Source of the DNA: Diplonema japonicum | Lineage: Eukaryota; Euglenozoa; Diplonemea; Diplonemida; Diplonemidae | Direction: 5' to 3' | Length of the DNA stretch: 64,000 nucleotides | NCBI GenBank assembly: GCA_964019335.1 | Contig: OZ025651.1 | Span: 372,001-436,000 of the forward strand | In this document: positions 48,561 to 57,183 of the stretch, piece by piece | Numbering within the stretch: the stretch's first letter is position 1 | Layout: each line of letters begins with the position of its first letter | The notes under the pieces: model-generated | Told to the model about the DNA's origin: nothing | Seen by the model: only the letters and a program-made list of their open reading frames with translations | Databases searched by the model: none | Program-made: the position numbers and the translations under genes

Positions 48561-50987
48561 ATTGAACTCGGTGTCGATGTCCTGGACAGCCAGGGGGGCG
48601 ACCATCGGGGTTAGCTGCTGCTGCACAGGTGTCCCGCCAGCTGCCGCGGCACAAAGGGGGGTGCTGTTGGGCATGATCATCGGCGTCATCTCCCTGCCTA
48701 TTCCAGCGGTGGGGACAAGGGCACCTGAGGCCGCTTTCTTGTTGCCCGGCTCGTCCTCGCACTTCCTCTTCCCGCCTGTCTTCCTTGCCGCTTTCGCCTG
48801 TGCCTGCATCTCCTTTTGGATTGAGCCCACCGCCTGTGCGAGGTTGTTCACCGCAGAAGCAATCACGTCCAATTGCTCCAGACGTGCAGCCATCACTCCC
48901 ATCTGCTCGCTCAGCGTTTGCACGTTCTGTTGCACGGACATCAACAGGTTGGCCGTCGACGCGTTCTTCCTCTCCATGTCGACGAGCCGGGCCTCCATGG
49001 TCTTCCTCTCCTGTTCGTTCTCCAGTTCCATCCTTCGCGCCCATTCCACGAACTGGTCGGTGGATGCGGTACCGGAGGTCGCAGATGGCGGTGCCGACGC
49101 CGGCGCCTGCATCACCGGTGTCGTCTGCGGTTTGCAGAAATGCGTCGACTGCCCAGACTGCTGCGCTTGCCCAGGCTGCTGTGTCTCGGTCGCTTGTGGT
49201 TGAGGTTGAACTCCCGGTTGGGGTGCTGCAGTTGGATTCGGTGCTGGCCCAGCTTGTCTTCCCCACACGGCGTTCGGCGGCAAGGTGAAGACCGGCGTGT
49301 TCTTCACCTCCTTCTTCTTCTTATTCTTGCCCACCCTCAGCAGGTCCCCTTCCATCGGCTGGATGGCCCACCTCACTCCCTGGACTGTCAACACCAAGCT
49401 CCTTGGTTCGGTCGTCGCAGTCACCACCCACGTCTGTCTGCCACCATGCCTGTGCAGCTTCTTCCTCACCGTTGCTGGCCACCCGGAACGGCTCAGCTTG
49501 CCCTCGAGCTCCAGCCCGTTCATTGCTACCGGGACTCCCTGCACCTCGTAGTGGGCACCCTCCAGCAGGTCTACGGCGGTCGCTGTTGTCTTCAGATCTG
49601 CATGGCGGTCCTTGAGGATCTGCCTTGCGGTGTTGAGTCCGTCCTTTGGCACCCGAACGCCGTACGTGACAGTCTTGCTCGATTTTTTCAGGGTCAAACC
49701 CCATCCGCCGATGTCATTCTTCATCTTCAGGGCAACCTTCAGAGCCGTGTTCTCCAGCCAGATCACTGGCAGCAGGTCACGCGCCTCCCAAGGCTGCCTG
49801 ACGAAAACGCCGTCCTCTCCGCTGCGCGTTAGGATCGCCTTAACGTCTTCCTTCTTTACCGTGATCGGTATTTCTAAAATACCGTCCTTCTTTCTGCCCC
49901 TCTTAGCGAGGTACCTCCCTGCGCGTTCTCTCAGCCATGCCAGCAGACGCGGCCGAGCTTTCTCGGCGTCCTGCGTCGTCTGCGCCAGGAGAAAAAGCTC
50001 TGCAGTGCACGTGGGCTCAGGCTCCTTCTCCTCCGTCTCCTCCATGTCCTCGACAGTCTCGCTAGTGGGCATTGCCGGGTCGCCGTGCCTTGCCGTCACG
50101 TACAGGCGCCTGTACGTCTTGCCACGTCCCTCGTTTGTCACCAGGAGGACCTCCGCCATCTTACCGCAGAAGTAGGGTAATCGTCCCCAGGAAACCACCG
50201 TCGCCGCTGCCGTCCCCTTCAGCCACTCTGCCGCCTGTCGCTCATCACCCTGCGGCACCAGGTACACCGCGCGCTCTTGCACCGTCTCCGGGCCCTGCCA
50301 CTCCTGCACGTGGACCTGCCACTCATCTCCATCGAGGCACCCCTCGACGGGCTTGCGTACTTCTTTCTTCTCGGGCTTCGAACCACCCTTGGCCACGCTG
50401 CGTAGAGGAATGGGGTATCTCGGCCTCGGCTCATACTCATCTGCGTCCGGCTTCCTCGCTCCTTCCTCCCTGCTGAGACACACGTAGTGGTCTCTCACAT
50501 ACCCTAGCCACAGCTCCTGTGTGGTCACCATCCCACCCACCGGCCTGGAGGTGGTGCACACCAGGCGGTCGTCCCGGACCGCGTACACACAGATCACGCG
50601 GCCCATGGCTCGCGCCAGGGCATTCACCGCCATCCGGTCTCCCCACGTCCCCGGAAGAGCCACCAGCCGCTGGTACTCCTTCCACGCCCCCTCCGGGTCC
50701 TCTCCAATCATGAAGGACGAGAAGTCCTTCGTCGCCAGGTCTGCCGCCACTGCCTCCCTTAGGGCAGCGGCCCCGTCTCGCGCTCCGTGCACCGCGTATG
50801 AGGCTGCCTCATACAAGCAGTCTCCCGGCCTCCTCCCCACGTCTTGGACCTTCCAGCCCATCCCCAGCCTGCCGGCTAGGTCGCCCACCGCTTCTCCTTG
50901 CCTGGTGGATTCGCCAGACCCCCCTTTTGGAGGAGCCTGCCCAGGAACCGCCCTCGTGGAGGCTCCACCTCGGCCTTTTGGTGGCAT
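48558..50987 (-). CDS. LINE ORF1: OTU cysteine protease plus coiled coil
   Basis: 809 residues from the ATG at 50987. Residues about 45-175 are an OTU-type protease: PGDCLYEA with Cys57 as nucleophile, and LGYVRDHYVCL with His167 as the general base. The centre (about 340-560) has alternating charged and hydrophobic segments without a clear known fold. A Pro/Gln-rich linker leads to a coiled coil (about 660-750) of the type that trimerises LINE ORF1 proteins, then a basic nuclear-localisation-like stretch (KRKCEDEPGNKK). ORF1 proteins coat element RNA; OTU domains cleave ubiquitin chains or viral polyproteins. It ends in TGA, in frame with ORF2. Confidence 0.85.
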   Translation of the reverse strand: MPPKGRGGASTRAVPGQAPPKGGSGESTRQGEAVGDLAGRLGMGWKVQDVGRRPGDCLYEAASYAVHGARDGAAALREAVAADLATKDFSSFMIGEDPEGAWKEYQRLVALPGTWGDRMAVNALARAMGRVICVYAVRDDRLVCTTSRPVGGMVTTQELWLGYVRDHYVCLSREEGARKPDADEYEPRPRYPIPLRSVAKGGSKPEKKEVRKPVEGCLDGDEWQVHVQEWQGPETVQERAVYLVPQGDERQAAEWLKGTAAATVVSWGRLPYFCGKMAEVLLVTNEGRGKTYRRLYVTARHGDPAMPTSETVEDMEETEEKEPEPTCTAELFLLAQTTQDAEKARPRLLAWLRERAGRYLAKRGRKKDGILEIPITVKKEDVKAILTRSGEDGVFVRQPWEARDLLPVIWLENTALKVALKMKNDIGGWGLTLKKSSKTVTYGVRVPKDGLNTARQILKDRHADLKTTATAVDLLEGAHYEVQGVPVAMNGLELEGKLSRSGWPATVRKKLHRHGGRQTWVVTATTEPRSLVLTVQGVRWAIQPMEGDLLRVGKNKKKKEVKNTPVFTLPPNAVWGRQAGPAPNPTAAPQPGVQPQPQATETQQPGQAQQSGQSTHFCKPQTTPVMQAPASAPPSATSGTASTDQFVEWARRMELENEQERKTMEARLVDMERKNASTANLLMSVQQNVQTLSEQMGVMAARLEQLDVIASAVNNLAQAVGSIQKEMQAQAKAARKTGGKRKCEDEPGNKKAASGALVPTAGIGREMTPMIMPNSTPLCAAAAGGTPVQQQLTPMVAPLAVQDIDTEFN

Positions 50988-51086
50988 TTTGTCTTCGCGA
51001 CTTTTGATGTTAAAAACCCGAAACCCAGTGTTCCCTGGAAAAAAAAAACTGTACCCCTTTGTAAAAAAGGGTAGGGTAAAAACATT

Positions 51087-51593
51087 TCAAAAACCGTAAA
51101 TCTTATTAATCTCGTCGTCCGTGTACGCCGTCTTCTTGGGTTTTGACAATCGCTCTGCAGAGACCTTCATGACCTCCTGATCAAGCTTCACTACATCTTT
51201 CCTTTTGAAGGTGAATTTCGACTCAAGACGCTGGTGCTTCTCGTCTTTCTGTCGTATTGCTTCTGTGTATATTCGCTGCACAGACCCCTCTATCTCCTCG
51301 ACAGCCATTTTCTGCGGCAAGGCTGATGCGTAATACTTTTGTTTCAACTCTTTTGCCTTGACTTCCCTCCTCTTCATCTCAGCGCCATACTGCCTGTCGA
51401 TGCTCTCCTGTAGTCTGGCAGTGGAAATAGTCCTCGGGGCCTCTTCCTGATAAACCTTCTTCACCAGCTGTTCGTGCTTCTGCTCCTTCAGCCTGACCTC
51501 GTCTTCATAAAGACGTTTCACAGCAGCGTTCTTCTGTTCCTCATTCAACCGTTTTCCCTTTGAAGCGTTTGCATCCACCACACCATCCACCAT
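51087..51593 (-). CDS. Charged helical repeat protein, unknown
   Basis: A 168-residue basic/acidic protein with a repeated pattern: VKRLYEDEVRLKEQKHEQL (about 25-43) recurs as VQRIYTEAIRQKDEKHQRL (about 106-124), and partly around IDRQYGAEMKRREVKAKEL (about 65-83). Each unit has an aromatic (Y) then a heptad-like helix. The C-terminus ends TDDEINKIYGF. It is likely an elongated cytoskeletal or flagellar component; no family is recognised. The full-length LINE is inserted about 50 nt after its TGA stop. Confidence 0.65.
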   Translation of the reverse strand: MVDGVVDANASKGKRLNEEQKNAAVKRLYEDEVRLKEQKHEQLVKKVYQEEAPRTISTARLQESIDRQYGAEMKRREVKAKELKQKYYASALPQKMAVEEIEGSVQRIYTEAIRQKDEKHQRLESKFTFKRKDVVKLDQEVMKVSAERLSKPKKTAYTDDEINKIYGF

Positions 51594-51710
51594 TTTTTTT
51601 TCCCCCTTTTTTTTTTTTTTTTTTTTTTATAAACCGCCTGTCAACACACTGTCACAGAATTTTAAAAAAAAAAAATTTTTTTTTTTATTATAAAAAGAAA
51701 TCTAATTTTT

Positions 51711-53453
51711 CTAAAATCCGAAAAACCTACAATCGGCAAAGAAAATCAACAGTTTATCACGGGCGGCCGTCAGGTTGGGGTTTTTGAAGTGGATGTAATG
51801 CGCCGTGCGGACTAGCAAGTCTGTGAAGGAGTGAGGGGACAGCACGCCGATGGGCCCGTCGGAAGGGAACAGCACTGCGGACATACAAAACGCCCTCTGC
51901 AAGACACGGCGCGATATTTTCTCGGGGAGGAAGTTCCGCGAGCGGAGAAACCCTGCGTAGTTTTCCAACCCACCTTTACACTCGTTGAACAACTTCTCGA
52001 TGGAAGGCAGCGCCACGTCGAGAATAAGAAGCGCATCTTGATCCAACTCAATACACCCGCCCAACGAATCTGGCGTACGTTTACAATTCAACAAAATGTA
52101 ATCCGTGAACAACTGTTGCAGTGGAACCGTGGGTTGCAACTGTTTTCCGACCCACGACAATTTTTCCGCAAGATCCTGAAGCCCCGTAACTGTGACATCC
52201 TTCGGGATATCCTTTTGGTGAAGCTTCTTTGAACAGCCACGTCTGTGATGATGCCCCAGGGCATCTAACGGTGACCGCAACAACCCTGCCTCCGTCAACA
52301 GCTTCATGAAACAATTCCTTGACAACACCATTGATGAAGGATCGCAGTATGCAGTGTAAATCGACAGTAAATCCTTCTCGATGTCATAGGTAGGAAGTGG
52401 GGGTTTAGAAGCTGTAGATGGTTTCTTCAAAGGCTTCGGCTGGACCGTACAGCTCGACCCCGCTTTGCGTAGAAACCTGTCCAGCTTCTCGGAATCCGTA
52501 ACACCGATTTCTTCAAAAAAATGGAGCAGCGAGACTTGAAAACCTACCGTGGCGTCGGTGCTGACAGAACACAGAGAAAACACCGACAAAACATCTATAA
52601 CATCTTGGTACAAAAACGTTTGGTTCTCCCCGTTGGCCAGGGCGTACCGAGCTGCTATGTCATCAAGGAATTGAGGGGGTTGCGGGATGCCGAACACCAA
52701 CATCATTCGATGCAAATTCTCAACACCAACCCCTCGTGAACGGTGTCTGACCATGAGATCTGAACCGCCTCGTGTGGAACATTCCCTGGCGTACCAGAAC
52801 CCGTAGAATAGCTTTGTGAGCTGTTCGTTGTATTTTGCGAGAAAGTCCAGAACACGTGGATGGGATATTCTTTCCAACGCTTTGTTACGCTGGGAGATCG
52901 CCTCGAGGCTTCCTAGTATCTTCGATGGGAGGTGATGGGTTATGAAATTGTTTACTTTTGTGAAGTCGATGTGAAGGGTGGACGATCCGCCCAGCTTCGC
53001 GTTTAGTAGGATCGAAACCAGCATTTTAAATGTGTTTTGCTGGATCTCCGCGCCGATTAGTTCGACTGGCATCAGTGCTGTTATCTTGTGCAAAGGTAAC
53101 ACATTGTCGCATATCGATTTTCTGAGAAATTTGCAGAACAGCGACCAGCCCATCACGTACTCGTCGCCGTCACGAGGTGCGCCCCTGCAAGCGCAGGCAC
53201 ATAGCCCGTTGAACGCCTCTGTCAGTAGTTCTTCGCTTTCGCAGCTGAGCTTTGTCTCTTCGGGGGCAAATGTGTGGTTGGTTGGGTCTGTTGTTGGTGC
53301 ATACACCCCAACAGAGCCTTCTCGTTGTGTCGACGCTGACCCCGCGCGGGTCCCCGACCGAGATGAATCCTCCAAAAAACTCCACCCTCGTAGATCAGCG
53401 GAGACTACAATACGATCGGCTTCTCTTTCAAGCACCACATGTGGAGACATCAA
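51711..53453 (-). CDS. Large helical protein of unknown function
   Basis: An intronless 580-residue protein. Residues 1-75 are low-complexity (Ser/Thr-rich). The remainder is mostly alternating hydrophobic helices, with two regions (about 75-300 and 365-565) of similar texture separated by a Lys/Pro-rich linker (about 345-365). No signal peptide or clear membrane segment. An EF-hand-like or HEAT-like repeat organisation is possible but no canonical motif is visible. I do not recognise it. Confidence 0.65.
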   Translation of the reverse strand: MMSPHVVLEREADRIVVSADLRGWSFLEDSSRSGTRAGSASTQREGSVGVYAPTTDPTNHTFAPEETKLSCESEELLTEAFNGLCACACRGAPRDGDEYVMGWSLFCKFLRKSICDNVLPLHKITALMPVELIGAEIQQNTFKMLVSILLNAKLGGSSTLHIDFTKVNNFITHHLPSKILGSLEAISQRNKALERISHPRVLDFLAKYNEQLTKLFYGFWYARECSTRGGSDLMVRHRSRGVGVENLHRMMLVFGIPQPPQFLDDIAARYALANGENQTFLYQDVIDVLSVFSLCSVSTDATVGFQVSLLHFFEEIGVTDSEKLDRFLRKAGSSCTVQPKPLKKPSTASKPPLPTYDIEKDLLSIYTAYCDPSSMVLSRNCFMKLLTEAGLLRSPLDALGHHHRRGCSKKLHQKDIPKDVTVTGLQDLAEKLSWVGKQLQPTVPLQQLFTDYILLNCKRTPDSLGGCIELDQDALLILDVALPSIEKLFNECKGGLENYAGFLRSRNFLPEKISRRVLQRAFCMSAVLFPSDGPIGVLSPHSFTDLLVRTAHYIHFKNPNLTAARDKLLIFFADCRFFGF

Positions 53454-53556
53454 AATCCCTTTGAAAGATAAAAAAATTCGGGGGAATATGAAAAGAAAAA
53501 AAAGAGAGAGAGAACACTTTTTTTTTCTCTTTTTTTTACCCTCCCTCCCGCGTCTT

Positions 53557-55110
53557 CTAGATGTACTTTCTGATGAATCGTAGCGGCAGGAATAGTATTC
53601 TTCTGTTGATCAGTTTCGGGTTTCGGAACATGTCGGCGAACGATGCTTCTGGGTCCACGCACCCGAAAACCCATTTTTTAAACAAAGAAAGTTTTGGAGG
53701 GTCCAAGTTGTTGTGGAGGTAAGTCTCTGTCACGAGATCGGGGTGGGGCTGGTACCACGTAGGCTGGTCGAGAACGAGGTCTTTATGCGGGTTGAAACGG
53801 TGGTTGGCAAGAAGCTCTTCGCCGTCAGCGATCCTACGTGTGGTCACCACAGCCAGGGCGGGGACGAGCAAAAGGAACTCGGTTTCGTAAACACGAGACG
53901 CACCTTTAAACGAACCCCCCCACCTCGCGTGGTTAATGGACGTGGATGTCGCTTGCATTTTGTCGCGATCGTCCAGGTTTAACGATTTTTCAAGAAAATG
54001 CTGGGTTCCACCCGACATGAAGCCTTTTAATGCAGGGTCGGTTTGGTAAGGTAAATATGGCAGCAAGTCAACCGGGAAAACCGTTGGTATGCTGACAGGA
54101 ACGAACATTACATTAGGGTCTTGCGTCGCTCCGCAATGATTCACAACATTTCCAGATGAAAAGCCGTGGTGTGCTCGCTTGCCTATGACGGACTGAAAGG
54201 CCCTTCGCTTTGCCCACTCCTTCGGGGGTAAAAACGGGACCAATCCCCTGTTGAGCGTCCACCTCGAGTAGAGGTAGCGTAATACCGGCATCCAGTTCTT
54301 CCTGAACTGTTTTTGAAGATCGCTGCCCACATCCGGGTCGTACCCTGTCATGTACTCCCGAAACTGTTTGTGGTACTCTGTTTCGGCAACCTTCAGTTCC
54401 TTATCAGTAGCATTCTTCTCGCCAAATACGTGGATATACCTTTCCATGTCAGAATCGATGATTGCGTTTTCCAAATCCAGTCGGTCGAAGTGGATGTAAG
54501 GAGATGCTCTGTTCGGATTGCCTTCGCTGTCTGTTGCCCAAGCGCGTAACATTTTGTGAGCACCTTGCCACACCATGCCGGGTACCAGTGTTGCGACCGT
54601 TCCTGTTTGAATGTCGCCTTTTGCGAACAGACCGTTTCCGTGTTTGAAACTGTGGTCCACTGTTGGGAGAGAGGATGGCTTTACTTCGAGGGAGAAGCCC
54701 AGGTGGTTGGGAAGCCTTGCCTCCTTTTCCGCCCGCAGAGCTTGCTCGATTTGCTTGAGGAGCTTTTGATGCGATGTCCTTGAGTCTGTGTACGACTCAC
54801 CTGGCGACGCCATTTCTCGTTTCTCGAATTCTCTGATGTGATGGTCTGTGATGGATACCCCTTCCGTTTCTAGTTCCCTCATCCTCAGGCATATCCCAAC
54901 CCTGATCCAGTCTCGTCTTGATTGCACTGTCGATGCTATCCGTAGTATATTCCGCCACCGAAGCTTTCTGCACAATTTCAGGAAGTTCGCCATCCTGCCC
55001 GATGGGTTCGGGTCCCATGACTGTTTGGTTTTCATAATTTTTGTGCCGTCGGGGTTCGACACGGAGGCCCGCTGGCCCACCGTGCACATAAGAAGTGGGC
55101 TTCTTTTCAT
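53557..55110 (-). CDS. SETD9-like SET-domain protein
   Basis: 517 residues, no intron seen. A SET domain spans about 165-450. HGNGLFAKGDIQTGTVATLVPGMVW is the N-terminal SET strand pair, NVVNHCGATQDPNVMF corresponds to the NH-x2-C-xPN knot region, and IPTVFPVDLLPYLPY is the stretch characteristic of the SETD9 group. The domain ends with VTTRRIADGEELLANH. Such proteins are predicted lysine methyltransferases; the substrate of SETD9 relatives is not established. Residues 1-150 are basic and helical. The start could be any of three early Met codons (residues 1, 8, 26); the first is given. Confidence 0.7.
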   Translation of the reverse strand: MKRSPLLMCTVGQRASVSNPDGTKIMKTKQSWDPNPSGRMANFLKLCRKLRWRNILRIASTVQSRRDWIRVGICLRMRELETEGVSITDHHIREFEKREMASPGESYTDSRTSHQKLLKQIEQALRAEKEARLPNHLGFSLEVKPSSLPTVDHSFKHGNGLFAKGDIQTGTVATLVPGMVWQGAHKMLRAWATDSEGNPNRASPYIHFDRLDLENAIIDSDMERYIHVFGEKNATDKELKVAETEYHKQFREYMTGYDPDVGSDLQKQFRKNWMPVLRYLYSRWTLNRGLVPFLPPKEWAKRRAFQSVIGKRAHHGFSSGNVVNHCGATQDPNVMFVPVSIPTVFPVDLLPYLPYQTDPALKGFMSGGTQHFLEKSLNLDDRDKMQATSTSINHARWGGSFKGASRVYETEFLLLVPALAVVTTRRIADGEELLANHRFNPHKDLVLDQPTWYQPHPDLVTETYLHNNLDPPKLSLFKKWVFGCVDPEASFADMFRNPKLINRRILFLPLRFIRKYI

Positions 55111-55258
55111 TTCTTTTTACCTCCTCCTTTTTTTCTTTTTTTTTTCTTTTTTTTTTAACTCCCTTTTTTTTGTTTCCCCCGTTTCCAGAATTTTAAGAAA
55201 ATGGACACAATTTTTTACGTAACAAAATAATACGAGGGGGGAGGAGGGGGGAATGTTC

Positions 55259-55891
55259 TCAGACTGACCTGCAGTCTGCCTGGCCAAAAGATGTATTGCT
55301 CCCCATCCTCGGGACTGCTAGCATTTGATTGAAGGAGGACTCGCCCATCGAATCAGACAACGGCCGGCCGTGTTTAGCAGATCCGTGACGAGGCGACTGA
55401 AGGGAAGCATCGTATTTAAACTTTTTAGCACGTTTGCTGTACGGGTAGATGAGGACGAAGGGGAGGAGGAAGATGGTGTAGCCGAGTAGTGCGCCAAGCA
55501 GGATCAGCGTGGCGGCTGAGGTGGAGGAAGAGGAGGAACAGGCTGTCTCCCTTGCCACAGGGGGCTCTTGAGGTGTAGGTGTTTTCTTGCATATTTTGAT
55601 GATTTCTTCTTCAGTTGCGACATCTTGCAAATCAGAGAAGACTAGCCCACCCCCAACCCCCCAGTAGCACCCCCCCACATCGGGAGCTCCCACTGCAGTT
55701 TCATTGACCTTATGCACAGCTTGTGACCCACCTAGGTAAGCGGCTCCTATTTCACAGTCTTTCCCACTCCCTGTTCTCTCCCACCCCTGGGGGCAGGCCC
55801 CGTACTTCCATCTTATAAACTGGGGGTCACCGAAAGTTGCCCCTACACACAAAACACAAATATTCAGAACAGATATATGAAACGGTTTCAT
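55259..55891 (-). CDS. Type I membrane protein with Cys-rich ectodomain
   Basis: The ATG at 55891 (MKPFHISVLNICVLC) gives 210 residues; upstream frame is homopolymer. A signal peptide is at 1-21. The ectodomain (22-115) contains Cys in GACPQGWERTGSGKDCEIG and GGCYWGVGGGL patterns, followed by a Ser-rich stalk. Residues about 124-148 form a membrane helix (AATLILLGALLGYTIFLLPF), and the cytosolic tail is Ser/Lys-rich with SPRHGSAKHGRPLSDS, a plausible phosphorylation region. No family is recognised. The architecture resembles the 43114-43837 product but there is no clear similarity. Confidence 0.7.
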   Translation of the reverse strand: MKPFHISVLNICVLCVGATFGDPQFIRWKYGACPQGWERTGSGKDCEIGAAYLGGSQAVHKVNETAVGAPDVGGCYWGVGGGLVFSDLQDVATEEEIIKICKKTPTPQEPPVARETACSSSSSTSAATLILLGALLGYTIFLLPFVLIYPYSKRAKKFKYDASLQSPRHGSAKHGRPLSDSMGESSFNQMLAVPRMGSNTSFGQADCRSV

Positions 55892-57102
55892 TTTTTTTTT
55901 TTTTGCCTCTTCCGACGAGTGTAGGGGGATGGACTGTTTGTTTTTTGCTGTCGGGTTGGGGGGGAAAAAAGTGAACAAATAACTTTTTAAAAAAAAAAGG
56001 TAAAAGGAAAAAAAATGGAAAAAGGGGGGGGGGGGGAGGGAGGGGGATAGGTACGATTAAATAAAAAACCGTGCATAAAAAAAAGAGGTTCAAAAAAAAA
56101 ATAGAACAAAGAATTTTTTTTTTCTTGTTTATTTCTTCTTACATTTACGCGCAAACCGATGTAAGATTTGCAAAGAAATAGGAAGAAGAAAACATCAACA
56201 AAAATTTATTAATAAATCTCAGCTCAAGAAAAAAAGATGTCTTTGAGGGAACCTGCAGTATGTGACAGGATCGCCCCCCCAAAAAAAAAAAGAAAAGAAA
56301 AAAAGAATAGGAAAAAAAAAGGAGAGGATTTAATAAAGAGAGGAAGGAAAGGGACTCAATGAAATCGAGAGGGGAGAATATGAAGAAAGAAATAAAAAAA
56401 AAAAAAGGGAAAAAGCTTAATAACATCAGGAGGGTACGATAGTCATTCTCCTCCTAACCCCCGCCTAAACACCTAAGAAAGGAATCCATCAGAGATTCGA
56501 TTTCTATTTCTTTTTTCTTCCTTTGCCACAAAGAGAACCTCTCTCGTAGCTAAACGGGGCTAGATAGGGGAAGGAGGAAAAAGTACACCTGTGGATTCTG
56601 TTTTTTTTTTTTCCCCTTTTTTTTTTTTTTTCTTTTAAATTTTTGCGATTGTTAATAGTAAGTTTGTTGAGATTGCGAATGAGCGAGATATGTTCGCGGT
56701 GTGCTAGAAAAGAGGTTCTTTTTTTTTTGCCCCTCTTTTTTTTTTTTTTTTTTTTTGCCCCCTTTCCCCCTTCTTTTTTCCTTTTTTTTTTCTTCTCTGG
56801 GAGTTGTCGTATTTTTTGAACGCTATGTATGAGATGGAGGGGAAGGGGCAAGAAAGGGAAGAAGGATACACAATTGCTTTTTTTTTCTCCTTTTTTTTTT
56901 TTTCCTTTATATAAACATCCCCTTTCTATTATAAAACAGTTTTTTTTTTGTTGTTGCTAGGGGAAGAAAAAAAGAAGAGAAAAAAAAAAAAAGCAATAAC
57001 CGTCCGAAAGCAATTTTTCCTACCCCCACTGCAGCATTCACATACATAGAAGAAAAAAAAGAAGAAATAGCGAAGGGAGGGGAAAAACCGGGAATAATAA
57101 TA

Positions 57103-57134
<32 letters not shown>

Positions 57135-57183
57135 CACACCGCTTTTTCTTACCTACTATTCTAGTTTCGTTTGAATTTGAATT
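55892..57183. other. Intergenic, homopolymers with one SINE tail
   Basis: 1.3 kb without a supported gene. A SINE tail lies at 56236-56276. T-runs (56613-56637, 56738-56756) and an A-run at 57107-57134 dominate. Confidence 0.6.
56236..56276 (-). mobile_element. Short SINE 3'-end fragment (tail iii)
   Basis: On the minus strand it reads GGCGATCCTGTCACATAC, then TGCAGGTTCCCTCAAAGAC and ATC before a T-run. It differs from the fragment at 23107-23146 only by a 2-3-nt insertion in the loop. It is flanked by an A-run and C-run on the plus-strand right side. Confidence 0.55.

Larger units (their letters stand above)
44401..51038 (-). mobile_element. Full-length OTU-bearing LINE (non-LTR retrotransposon)
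   Basis: About 6.64 kb, with a 51-nt 5' untranslated region, ORF1, ORF2 and a 50-nt 3' untranslated region. The 5' end begins CCAGGGAACACTGGG after a T10 run (plus-strand A-run 51039-51048) and the 3' end is ATCGAG before a T27 run (A-run 44374-44400). Both ORFs are free of frameshifts, so the copy may be capable of moving. It is inserted about 50 nt downstream of the stop codon of the gene at 51087-51593 and in the same direction as all host genes. GC content is higher and homopolymers fewer than in the flanks. Confidence 0.85.
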
